From Microbacteriaceae bacterium (GTDB taxonomy: Bacteria > Actinomycetota > Actinomycetes > Actinomycetales > Microbacteriaceae): 13,680 nucleotides of DNA. This document shows, one piece after another, positions 7,036-13,331 of the stretch. The stretch lies in NCBI GenBank assembly GCA_026785785.1, contig JAJAZI010000102.1:1-13680 (forward strand), read 5' to 3'. Positions within the stretch are counted from its first letter, which is position 1. Each line of letters starts with the position of its first letter. Position numbers and translations under genes: made by a program. Below the pieces are notes generated by a model. That model saw nothing but the letters and a program-made list of their open reading frames with translations. It was not told the DNA's origin and did not search any database.

Positions 7036-8105
7036 CCATCATCGACAAGACCACCAAGTTCCCCTACTCGCTCACTCGCGTGGGCGTAATCATGACGCCC
7101 GAGGAGGGCAACGACCTCGAAGCGGAGGGTGTGCTCAACCCCGCGACCGGACACACGGCCGACGGCACCCTCTACCTGCTGCCGCGGCTCGTCGCGGCCG
7201 GCAATGTGAGCCGGGTCGGCCTCGCGCGCGTCGTGATCGAGAACGGCGTGCCGACCGGCGTCGAGCGCGAGGGAATCGTGCTCGAGCCCGACCGCAGCTG
7301 GGAGCGCGGCGCCAAGAACTCCGGCGTCGAGGACCCCCGCGTCACCTTCATCCCCCGGCTCGGCCTCCACGTCATGACCTACGTCGCGTTCGGGCCGTTC
7401 GGGCCGCGCACCGCCGTCGCGACCTCGGCCGACCTGCGCGAGTGGACCCGGCTCGGCCCGGCGCTCTATGCGTACGACGACGCGCTCGACATCGACCTCA
7501 ACATGTTCCACAACAAGGACACGGTCTTCTTTCCCGAGCCGGTCACCGCGCCGGACGGCGTCGAGAGCTTCGCAGTGCTGCACCGCCCGATGTGGGACCT
7601 CGGCGAGGTGCGCCCCGGCGAGGGAGTGCGCGTGCCGGCCGGCACCACCGACGAGCGCCAGAGCATCTGGATCAGCTACGTGCCCGTCGCCGAGGTGCTC
7701 GCTGACATCCGCTCAATCGTGTTCTGGCGCAACCACCGGTTCCTCGCCGGCCCCGAGTTCGCGTTCGAGGAGTTGAAGATCGGCGGCGGCCCGCCTCCGC
7801 TGCGCGTCGACGAGGGCTGGCTCGTGCTGCATCACGGCGTGACGGGCGAGATCGACAACGCCTTCACGCAGCAGCGCAAGGTGAACTACGCCGCCGGCGC
7901 CATGATCCTCGATGCCGCCGACCCGACGATCGTGCTCGCGCGCACGTCGGAGCCGCTGCTCCGCCCCGAGACCGACGACGAGATCAGCGGCATCGTGCCG
8001 AACGTCGTCTTCCCGACGGCGATCGAGCTCATCGACGGCCAGCACTTCGTGTTTTACGGAATGGCCGATTCGAAAATCGGGGTTGCGCGCCTGGACCCAG
8101 CCTGA
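7032..8105 (+). CDS. GH130-family beta-mannoside phosphorylase/hydrolase-like enzyme
   Basis: A 357-residue five-bladed beta-propeller-type protein that I assign to glycoside hydrolase family 130. Diagnostic features are GVEDPRV at 98-104, with Asp101 matching the catalytic general acid of GH130 phosphorylases, NKDTVFFPE at 161-169, WLVLHHGV at 263-270, NVVFPTA at 324-330, and the closing YGMADSKIGVA at 342-352. Lys162 and one of His267/His268 are placed where phosphorylases bind phosphate, which favours phosphorolysis of a beta-mannosidic bond over hydrolysis, but this is inferred. There is no signal peptide, so it acts in the cytoplasm on imported oligosaccharide. The ATG overlaps the permease stop (ATGA), indicating coupling. 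Linkage and subfamily are unresolved. Confidence 0.88.
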   Translation: MTIIDKTTKFPYSLTRVGVIMTPEEGNDLEAEGVLNPATGHTADGTLYLLPRLVAAGNVSRVGLARVVIENGVPTGVEREGIVLEPDRSWERGAKNSGVEDPRVTFIPRLGLHVMTYVAFGPFGPRTAVATSADLREWTRLGPALYAYDDALDIDLNMFHNKDTVFFPEPVTAPDGVESFAVLHRPMWDLGEVRPGEGVRVPAGTTDERQSIWISYVPVAEVLADIRSIVFWRNHRFLAGPEFAFEELKIGGGPPPLRVDEGWLVLHHGVTGEIDNAFTQQRKVNYAAGAMILDAADPTIVLARTSEPLLRPETDDEISGIVPNVVFPTAIELIDGQHFVFYGMADSKIGVARLDPA

Positions 8106-8112
8106 CCCGCAC

Positions 8113-8144
8113 TGGGGTCCCCTCTCATCATTCAGGAGACCCCA
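8113..8144 (+). promoter_or_regulatory. Hairpin masking the ribosome-binding site of a micro-ORF
   Basis: The arms TGGGGTCCCC (8113-8122) and GGAGACCCCA (8135-8144) pair over ten positions with one mismatch around a 12-base loop. The 3' arm contains most of the AGGAG (8134-8138) and the A of the ATG at 8144. The 5' arm starts eight bases after the GH130 stop codon, so a ribosome finishing GH130 would melt it. There is no T-run, so it is not a typical terminator. A smaller CCCCG/CGGGG hairpin follows at 8165-8179. Confidence 0.5.
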
Positions 8145-8221
8145 TGGCGGATGGGTTCCCACGGCCCCGCATTCCGGGGTTCGCGGGCGCGCATCGGCCG
8201 AAACCGCACCACAACTCCTGA
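8144..8221 (+). CDS. Possible 25-residue Pro/Arg-rich micro-ORF between GH130 and the secreted protein
   Basis: An ATG with AGGAG five bases upstream opens a 25-codon frame (MADGFPRPRIPGFAGAHRPK followed by PHHNS) ending in TGA just before the next gene. It contains five prolines and a cluster of Arg, Lys and His in 25 residues. Third positions are mostly G or C, as in neighbouring genes. It could be a leader peptide controlling the downstream secreted-protein gene, or only a chance frame in GC-rich DNA. I know no matching family; superficial similarity in composition to proline-rich peptides is not evidence of function. Confidence 0.3.
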   Translation: MADGFPRPRIPGFAGAHRPKPHHNS

Positions 8222-8242
8222 ATAATGAAAGGCACTGGTTCA

Positions 8243-10252
8243 ATGACGAACTCCATCCCCCGCACATGGCTGGCCGTGTTCGCGGTCGCGTCGCTCACCG
8301 GAGGGCTGGCCCTTGCGTCCGCCCCCGCGAGCGCTGCGCCTCCCACGCTCACCAACCTCGCACACCTCGACTTCCTGCTCGACACCGCCGAACCCGGCGA
8401 GGTCGACGGGCACACGACCTACAACCTCGCCTCGGAGCCGGAGCTCACGATGCCGTGGACCTACGCGGATGCCCGCGCCGGCGGCACCTTCGAGCGCGTC
8501 GGCGGCGGCCCCCTCGACCCGGCGACCGGCTACTGGGGGCAGGGCGCCTACAACTCCGACGACATCACGCGCACGGCCGTCGTCTACATCCGCGACTGGC
8601 AGCAGACCGGTTCGGTCGAGAGCCGGAAGAAGGCCTACCAGCTCCTGCGGTCGACGGCCTACTTCCAGACGACCACGGGAGAGAACGCTGGAAACGTCGT
8701 GCTCTGGATGCAGCCCGACGGCACGTTCAACCCGAGCCCTGAGCCCGTGGAACTGCCCGACCCCTCCGACAGCGGCGAGAGCTACTGGCTCGCGCGCACC
8801 CTGTGGGCGCTCGGCGAGGGCTACGCGGCGTTCCAGAACGACGACCCCGACTTCGCGGCGTTCCTGCAGGACCGCCTGCAGCTGTCGGTCGGGGCGCTCG
8901 AGCGCCAGACGCTCGACAAGTACGGCGAGTACGACATCGCCGACGGGGTGAAGGTGCCCGCTTGGCTGATCGTCGACGGCGCCGACGCCTCGGCCGAGGC
9001 CGTCCTCGGGCTCTCCGCGTATTCCGAAGCCGCTCCTGACGACGAGTCCGCCCGCACCGCGCTCGCGCAGCTCGCCGAGGGCATCGCTGAGATGGGGGCC
9101 GGCGACACGCGCTCCTGGCCGTACGGTGCGATCCTGCCGTGGGCGCAGTCCCGGTCGATGTGGCACGCGTGGGCGTCGCAGATGCCCGCGGCGCTCGCCG
9201 AGGCATCCACCGTTCTCGACGACGACTCCCTTCTGAAGCCGGCGATCGCCGACTCGGTCGGGTTCACGACGACGCTGCTGACGGCGGGAGGCCCCGACAA
9301 CGGATGGTTCCCCGCGCCGGTCGACCGCGTGCAGATCGCCTACGGCGCCGACTCGCGGCTACAGTCCCTCCTCGCGGTGGGCGACGCCGCCGACCGCCCC
9401 GGCCTGCGTGACCTCGCCGGCATCATGGGCGCGTGGTACTTCGGCATGAATAACGCGGGCGAGCCCGTCTACGACCCGGAGACCGGAGTCACCTACGACG
9501 GCGTCCAGGCCGACGGGTCGATCAACCGCAACAGCGGCGCCGAGAGCACGATCCACGGCCAGCTATCGATGATCGCGCTCGACGCGAATCCGGATGTCGC
9601 CGAGCGGGCTCAGGCGGCGGCAGACGTCTCGTCGATCGATGGCCTCACCCTGATCGAGGCCGAAACCAGCACGGCGACCACCGGGGCGGTCATCACCCCC
9701 GACTCGGCGTGGACGGGCGAGTCGCTGTTCGGGGGTGGCAAGTACCTCGAGCTCACGCGCGGGGAGAAGGCCAGCTTCGCCCTCACACCGTCCGTGGTTG
9801 CGCGCACCATCGAGCCGGTCGCCTTCCAGGAGGAGCGCGGATCGGCGAAGTCGCAGTGGAAGGCCGGCAGGCACACGATCGGCGTGCTGACCCACAGCGT
9901 CGGAAAGCAGGGCATCACCGCGGTTCCCGGTGCGCTGCTTCCGCAGACACTGGAGAAGACCGTCGACGGCTCGGGGCTCGAGGTGTCGGTGACTTCGCTC
10001 AAGGGCACGGTTCAGCTCGATTCGGTCATCGTGCGGCCCGTGGTGTCGCGGCTCGTCGTGTCGGGCGCCGACGCGTCGACCGAGCTCGTGCACGCTACTG
10101 ATGGCAACCAGAAGACGACGGTCGGGGACGCGGGCCAGAGCGCCACGCTGCGCAGCTACGATCGGTCGGGCCGGCTCGTGTACGAGCGCGAGATCACCGG
10201 GACGGTCACGATCCGTCTCGCGGCGGGAGGGTTCGCCACGGTCACGCGTTAG
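8243..10252 (+). CDS. Secreted protein of unrecognised family: probable (alpha/alpha) toroid plus C-terminal beta-rich module
   Basis: A 669-residue exported protein. Residues 1-31 form a Sec signal peptide (hydrophobic AVFAVASLTGGLALA, cleavage probably after ASA at 31). Residues about 37-460 are helix-rich, with repeated aromatic stretches such as YWLARTLWALGEGYAAF (181-197) and AYGADSRLQSLLAVGDAADR, suggesting an (alpha/alpha) barrel as in many glycan-degrading enzymes. Candidate active-site acids are Asp106-Asp107 (YNSDD), Glu179 (SGES) and Glu434 (NSGAEST). From 468 the sequence begins LIEAE and later GGKYLEL, like the start of CBM6/35-type sugar-binding modules, and stays beta-rich to the end. 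The start could instead be the ATG at 8225, which lacks a ribosome-binding site; GAAAGG lies ten bases before 8243. As last gene of the operon it probably acts on the glycan feeding the transporter. I cannot name the family or its reaction. Confidence 0.8.
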   Translation: MTNSIPRTWLAVFAVASLTGGLALASAPASAAPPTLTNLAHLDFLLDTAEPGEVDGHTTYNLASEPELTMPWTYADARAGGTFERVGGGPLDPATGYWGQGAYNSDDITRTAVVYIRDWQQTGSVESRKKAYQLLRSTAYFQTTTGENAGNVVLWMQPDGTFNPSPEPVELPDPSDSGESYWLARTLWALGEGYAAFQNDDPDFAAFLQDRLQLSVGALERQTLDKYGEYDIADGVKVPAWLIVDGADASAEAVLGLSAYSEAAPDDESARTALAQLAEGIAEMGAGDTRSWPYGAILPWAQSRSMWHAWASQMPAALAEASTVLDDDSLLKPAIADSVGFTTTLLTAGGPDNGWFPAPVDRVQIAYGADSRLQSLLAVGDAADRPGLRDLAGIMGAWYFGMNNAGEPVYDPETGVTYDGVQADGSINRNSGAESTIHGQLSMIALDANPDVAERAQAAADVSSIDGLTLIEAETSTATTGAVITPDSAWTGESLFGGGKYLELTRGEKASFALTPSVVARTIEPVAFQEERGSAKSQWKAGRHTIGVLTHSVGKQGITAVPGALLPQTLEKTVDGSGLEVSVTSLKGTVQLDSVIVRPVVSRLVVSGADASTELVHATDGNQKTTVGDAGQSATLRSYDRSGRLVYEREITGTVTIRLAAGGFATVTR

Positions 10253-10309
10253 CTGCTGCGGCCGCCGGGTCGCGCAGTCGGCTCGCGCGCGTGGTGGGTC
10301 TCCTGTGGT

Positions 10310-10342
10310 GTCTCAGGAAACTGTGGACGTTTGTGTCTCAGG
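10310..10342 (+). repeat. Left terminal inverted repeat of the IS481-like element
   Basis: Begins GTCTCAGGAAACTGTGGACG and closes with TGTCTCAGG. It pairs with the repeat at 11350-11382 with seven mismatches. The internal repetition of GTCTCAGG, 25 bases apart, may reflect two transposase contact sites. Confidence 0.75.
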
Positions 10343-10345
10343 ATT

Positions 10346-11359
10346 TCACGAACAGTTCTTCGTTTCAGGGCTTCGGATCCGGTCCGCCGGATGGTGTGCC
10401 GTTTCGGACGTGGCGGGTGCCCTTGGGGGCATCGGATGTTGGAGGATGAGGGCGCCGCTGTGGTCGTGGAACGCGATGGTGGTGTGGTGCCAGCGGACGT
10501 GGATTTCGTCGCCTGTGTAGCTCTTGCCGAGCTGGTAGTCGGTTCCGAGGACGGTCAGTTCGGCAAGGATCTCGAGCGCGGTGTGCGGTGCGGTGGGCGG
10601 TACGACGGGCGAGGGGACGGGGGCGGCGGGGGCAGATACCGGTGGAACGTTTGGTGGAAGCGCTCGTTCGTGCCTTGGGTTGTCGGTTTGCATCGTTCGC
10701 CCGTGATGGTCTCAACGCCGAGGGCGCGGAGGTAGTCGACGAGCGAGGCGAGCGAGGCGAGCGCGAGACGGGTGTGTCATCGACCAGCTGGAAGATGACA
10801 CCCACTCTCCCGTTCGCGTGGGTCCACTCGGTCGCGTCGATCTGCCAGAGAGAGTTCGGAGCCGGATAGACAAAACGGCGGTAGACGTTGCGGGGCTTCT
10901 TCTCCGGCCCAGGGCGAACCATGCCGGCCTGGGTGAAGATCCGGCCAGGGTTCCCCGCGACGGCGGATCGGTGAAAGCCATCCGCCTCAGCCGTGCCAGC
11001 ACGCTGGGCGGGTCGAAGTCCCATCCCTCGACCATGAGTTGGGTTCGGATCTTCGCGACGAGGAGCACCACATCATCCGTGGTGCGATTCGGGCTCGACC
11101 GAGGGCGAGTCGAGGACGGCTCCACCGCCATCATGACCCCGCCCGATCTGGCCCAGGCTCGCACCTGTAGGAACCAGGACCAGGACACACCGTGCTCGAC
11201 ACCGAACGCACCGACGCTCCCGCGAGCAGCGTCATCCGCCAGGACGCGACCAGCAGGCGGACATTCGGACTTGGACGCTCCGAGAGGCTCATCCCCCAGC
11301 AAAGCGCCCAACCTGTCCACCAAGCGCTGCGACACACTTTCCGCGACGACCTGAGACAT
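10346..11359 (-). pseudogene. IS481-like transposase, frameshifted and internally deleted
   Basis: Pieces of one DDE transposase lie in three reading frames on the minus strand. The N-terminal part (from an ATG at 11359) has GVEHGVSWSWFLQVRAWAR and DDVVLLVAKIRTQL. Near 10942 a missing base shifts the frame from ...TDPPSRGTLAG to RIFTQAGMVRP. The first catalytic Asp is in LWQIDATEW. After FQLVDDT a large stretch is lost: the sequence jumps to LVDYLRALGVETITGERCKP, removing the region with the second Asp. The catalytic Glu motif TNERFHQTFHRYL remains, then another deletion leads to the C-terminal TDYQLGKSYTGDEIHVRWHHTTIAFHD. With the second Asp absent and several frame breaks the enzyme cannot be active. 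Confidence 0.85.
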
Positions 11360-11382
11360 ACCCGTCCACGATCTCTTGAGAC
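11350..11382 (-). repeat. Right terminal inverted repeat of the IS481-like element
   Basis: Read on the minus strand it begins GTCTCAAGAGATCGTGGACG and ends TGTCTCAGG, matching the left repeat at 26 of 33 positions. The apparent transposase ATG at 11359 lies within its inner part. Confidence 0.75.
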
Positions 11383-11478
11383 GTGACATCTGCAATCGCG
11401 CCTGCATCAGTGAACAGTGACCGCGCGAGCCCCGGTCCGGTGCGCGAGCGTCGGTCCCGGGTGGGCGAGACTGGGATC

Positions 11479-12399
11479 ATGCAAGGGGTGCTCACCGGGT
11501 TCGGCGTCATCGGGTCGGTCATCGTAGTCGGCTACATCGTCGGCCGGACCGGGATTCTCGGTCCGCACGCGCGCTTCGTGCTCAACCGGATCGTGTTCTT
11601 CGTGCTCTCCCCGTGCCTGCTCTTCACCGTGCTCGCGGATGCCGACGTGAAGGTGCTCTTCTCCTCCCTGCTCGTCGTGGCGGCGATCACCGCGGTGGCC
11701 TCGTTCGTCATCTACGGGGTCGTCGCGTTCGCGATCTGGCGCCGCTCGCTGCCGGAAGGGGCCATCGGCGTCGCCGCGGCCGGCTGGGTCAATGCGAACA
11801 ACATCGGCATTCCGGTCGCGGTCTACGTGATCGGCGACGCGGCGCGCGTCGCCCCGGTGATCATGCTCCAGCTGATCGTCTTCACGCCCATCCTGCTCAC
11901 TATCCTTGACGTCGCCACGAGCGGGCGCACGTCCCTCGCGCGGGTGCTGTCGCAGCCGCTGCGCAATCCGATCATCATCGGTTCGGCGCTCGGCGCGATC
12001 CTGTCGGCGACAAAGGTGGAGCTTCCGGATGCCGTCATGGAGCCGTTCCGGCTGGTCGGCGCCGCCGCCGTGCCGGTAGTGCTGATCGCGTTCGGGATGT
12101 CGCTGCACGGGCAGCGCGCGCTCGCCGCGGGCACCCGACGCCGCGATGTGATCCTCGCTTCCTCGATCAAGCTCGCGATCATGCCGCTCCTGGCGTGGGT
12201 GCTCGGCCGCTTCGCATTCGGCCTCGACGACGACCAGCTGTTCGCGATCGTCATGATGGCGGCACTGCCGACCGCGCAGAACGTGTTCAACTACTCCCAG
12301 CGGTACGATCGCGGCGAGATCATCGCGCGCGACACCGTGCTCATCACGACGATCGGCTCGGTGCCCGTGCTGCTCGTGGTCGCGCTGCTGCTCAGCTGA
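11479..12399 (+). CDS. AEC family transporter (auxin efflux carrier-like permease)
   Basis: A 306-residue integral membrane protein with about ten hydrophobic segments in two halves, typical of the AEC (auxin efflux carrier) family, whose bacterial members move malate, malonate or other organic anions. The conserved unwound-helix motif is WVNANNIGIPVA at 103-114; the second half has VPVVLIAFGMSLHG and the C-terminal AALPTAQNVFNYSQRY, both family hallmarks. I place the start at the ATG at 11479, where the first membrane helix begins; the same frame stays open back to 11383, but that ATG lies at the IS end and the added 32 residues are low-complexity and charged. There is no clear ribosome-binding site; a GAGACT hexamer six bases before the ATG may be a poor -10 of a leaderless message. 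It converges with xthA, one base between the stops. Substrate unknown. Confidence 0.88.
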   Translation: MQGVLTGFGVIGSVIVVGYIVGRTGILGPHARFVLNRIVFFVLSPCLLFTVLADADVKVLFSSLLVVAAITAVASFVIYGVVAFAIWRRSLPEGAIGVAAAGWVNANNIGIPVAVYVIGDAARVAPVIMLQLIVFTPILLTILDVATSGRTSLARVLSQPLRNPIIIGSALGAILSATKVELPDAVMEPFRLVGAAAVPVVLIAFGMSLHGQRALAAGTRRRDVILASSIKLAIMPLLAWVLGRFAFGLDDDQLFAIVMMAALPTAQNVFNYSQRYDRGEIIARDTVLITTIGSVPVLLVVALLLS

Positions 12400-12400
12400 G

Positions 12401-13237
12401 CTAGAAGATCATCGGGCGGTCGTCGTCCTCGAGGCTGCCGAGGTCCAGGTCGACGACGACCGGAACGTGGTCGCTGGGCGCATCGCCCTTGCGCTCGTTG
12501 CGGTCGATCCGCCCCGCGGTGACAAGCTCGTCGAACGCCGGCGAGCCGAGGACGAAGTCGATCCGCATGCCCTCGTTGCGCGGAAAGCGCAGCTGCTGGT
12601 AGTCCCAGTAGGTGTATCCCTCGACCCCGCGCGTGCGCAGCGCATCGATGAGGCCGGCCTTCTCGAGCACCGCGAAGGCGTGCCGCTCGGGCTCGCTCAC
12701 GTGGGTGTTCCCCTCGAACAACGTGATGTCCCAGACATCGATGTCGAGCGGGGCGATGTTGAAGTCGCCCATCAGGGCGAGCGGCTGCTCCGGGTGCGTG
12801 GCGAGCCAGCCCGCGGTCTCGGCGGCGAGCTTCGCGAGCCAGTCGAGCTTGTAGGCGTAGTGCGGATCGGTCAGCGCACGCCCATTCGGCACGTACAGGC
12901 TCCACAGCCGCACCCCGTTCACGGTCACGCCGAGCGAACGTGCCTCCTGCGGCAGCACGCCGCTCTCGTCGGGCTTGCCGAAGCCGGGTGCGGAGTCGAA
13001 TCCGCGCATGACGTCTTCGATCGGCAGTCGGCTCGCGAAGGCAACGCCGTTCCACTGGTTGAGACCGTGCAGCACGACGTCGTAGCCGGCCTCGTCGAAC
13101 GGCGCAAAGGGAAACTGGCTCTCCTTGCACTTGATCTCCTGCATCGCGAGCACGTCGATGTCTTCGCGCACGAGCCAGTCGACGACGCGACCGACTCTCG
13201 TTCGGATCGAATTGACATTCCAGGTCGCTATTCGCAT
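12401..13237 (-). CDS. xthA: Exodeoxyribonuclease III (AP endonuclease, EEP fold)
   Basis: A 278-residue member of the ExoIII/APE family of the endonuclease/exonuclease/phosphatase fold, which cuts DNA 5' of abasic sites and removes 3'-blocking groups in base excision repair. All catalytic landmarks are present: Asn7 in TWNVNS, Glu34 in AMQEIK, Tyr115 in LYVPNG, Asp158 and Asn160 in GDFNIAP, Asp227 in MRIDFVL, and Asp256-His257 in SDHVPV. Length fits the family (about 260-280). The ATG at 13237 starts the conserved MRIATWNVNS directly; there is no ribosome-binding site, but TAGCGT lies six bases upstream, so the mRNA is probably leaderless. It is divergent from the right-edge ORF. Confidence 0.95.
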   Translation of the reverse strand: MRIATWNVNSIRTRVGRVVDWLVREDIDVLAMQEIKCKESQFPFAPFDEAGYDVVLHGLNQWNGVAFASRLPIEDVMRGFDSAPGFGKPDESGVLPQEARSLGVTVNGVRLWSLYVPNGRALTDPHYAYKLDWLAKLAAETAGWLATHPEQPLALMGDFNIAPLDIDVWDITLFEGNTHVSEPERHAFAVLEKAGLIDALRTRGVEGYTYWDYQQLRFPRNEGMRIDFVLGSPAFDELVTAGRIDRNERKGDAPSDHVPVVVDLDLGSLEDDDRPMIF

Positions 13238-13243
13238 GCATTA

Positions 13244-13249
13244 ACGCTA
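13244..13249 (-). promoter_or_regulatory. Candidate -10 box for leaderless xthA
   Basis: TAGCGT on the minus strand is followed by TAATGC and then the ATG of xthA. This places the transcription start at or beside the start codon. No -35 consensus is evident. Confidence 0.55.
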
Positions 13250-13319
13250 CCGGCGACGCGCTTGCAACCCGCACCGCACCGCGTTTGTCAATCGGCGTGC
13301 GCCGCGCGTCGCCCCGATC

Positions 13320-13325
13320 TACCGT
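13320..13325 (+). promoter_or_regulatory. Candidate -10 box for the leaderless right-edge gene
   Basis: TACCGT is followed by CGAATC and the ATG at 13332, the same geometry as in front of xthA on the other strand. The 94-bp gap between the two start codons therefore carries two divergent promoters. Confidence 0.55.
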
Positions 13326-13331
13326 CGAATC

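Larger units (their letters stand above)
10309..11383 (-). mobile_element. Decayed IS481-like insertion sequence
   Basis: About 1.08 kb bounded by 33-bp imperfect inverted repeats at 10310-10342 and 11350-11382, which match at 26 of 33 positions. Each repeat contains GTCTCA-type sequence at its outer end and TGTCTCAGG at its inner end, with GTGGACG between. The interior holds a broken transposase on the minus strand. I see no convincing target-site duplication: the flanks are CCTGTGG on the left and TGACATC on the right. The element lies between the end of the sugar operon and the AEC transporter gene. Confidence 0.8.

Noticed and set aside
8113..8144. Intrinsic terminator after GH130
   Set aside because: The stem is strong but no T-run follows; its overlap with an AGGAG-ATG makes translational control the better reading.
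11383..11478. Upstream ATG extending the AEC transporter by 32 residues
   Set aside because: The extension begins at the IS end, is charged and low in complexity, and precedes the first membrane helix that family members start with.
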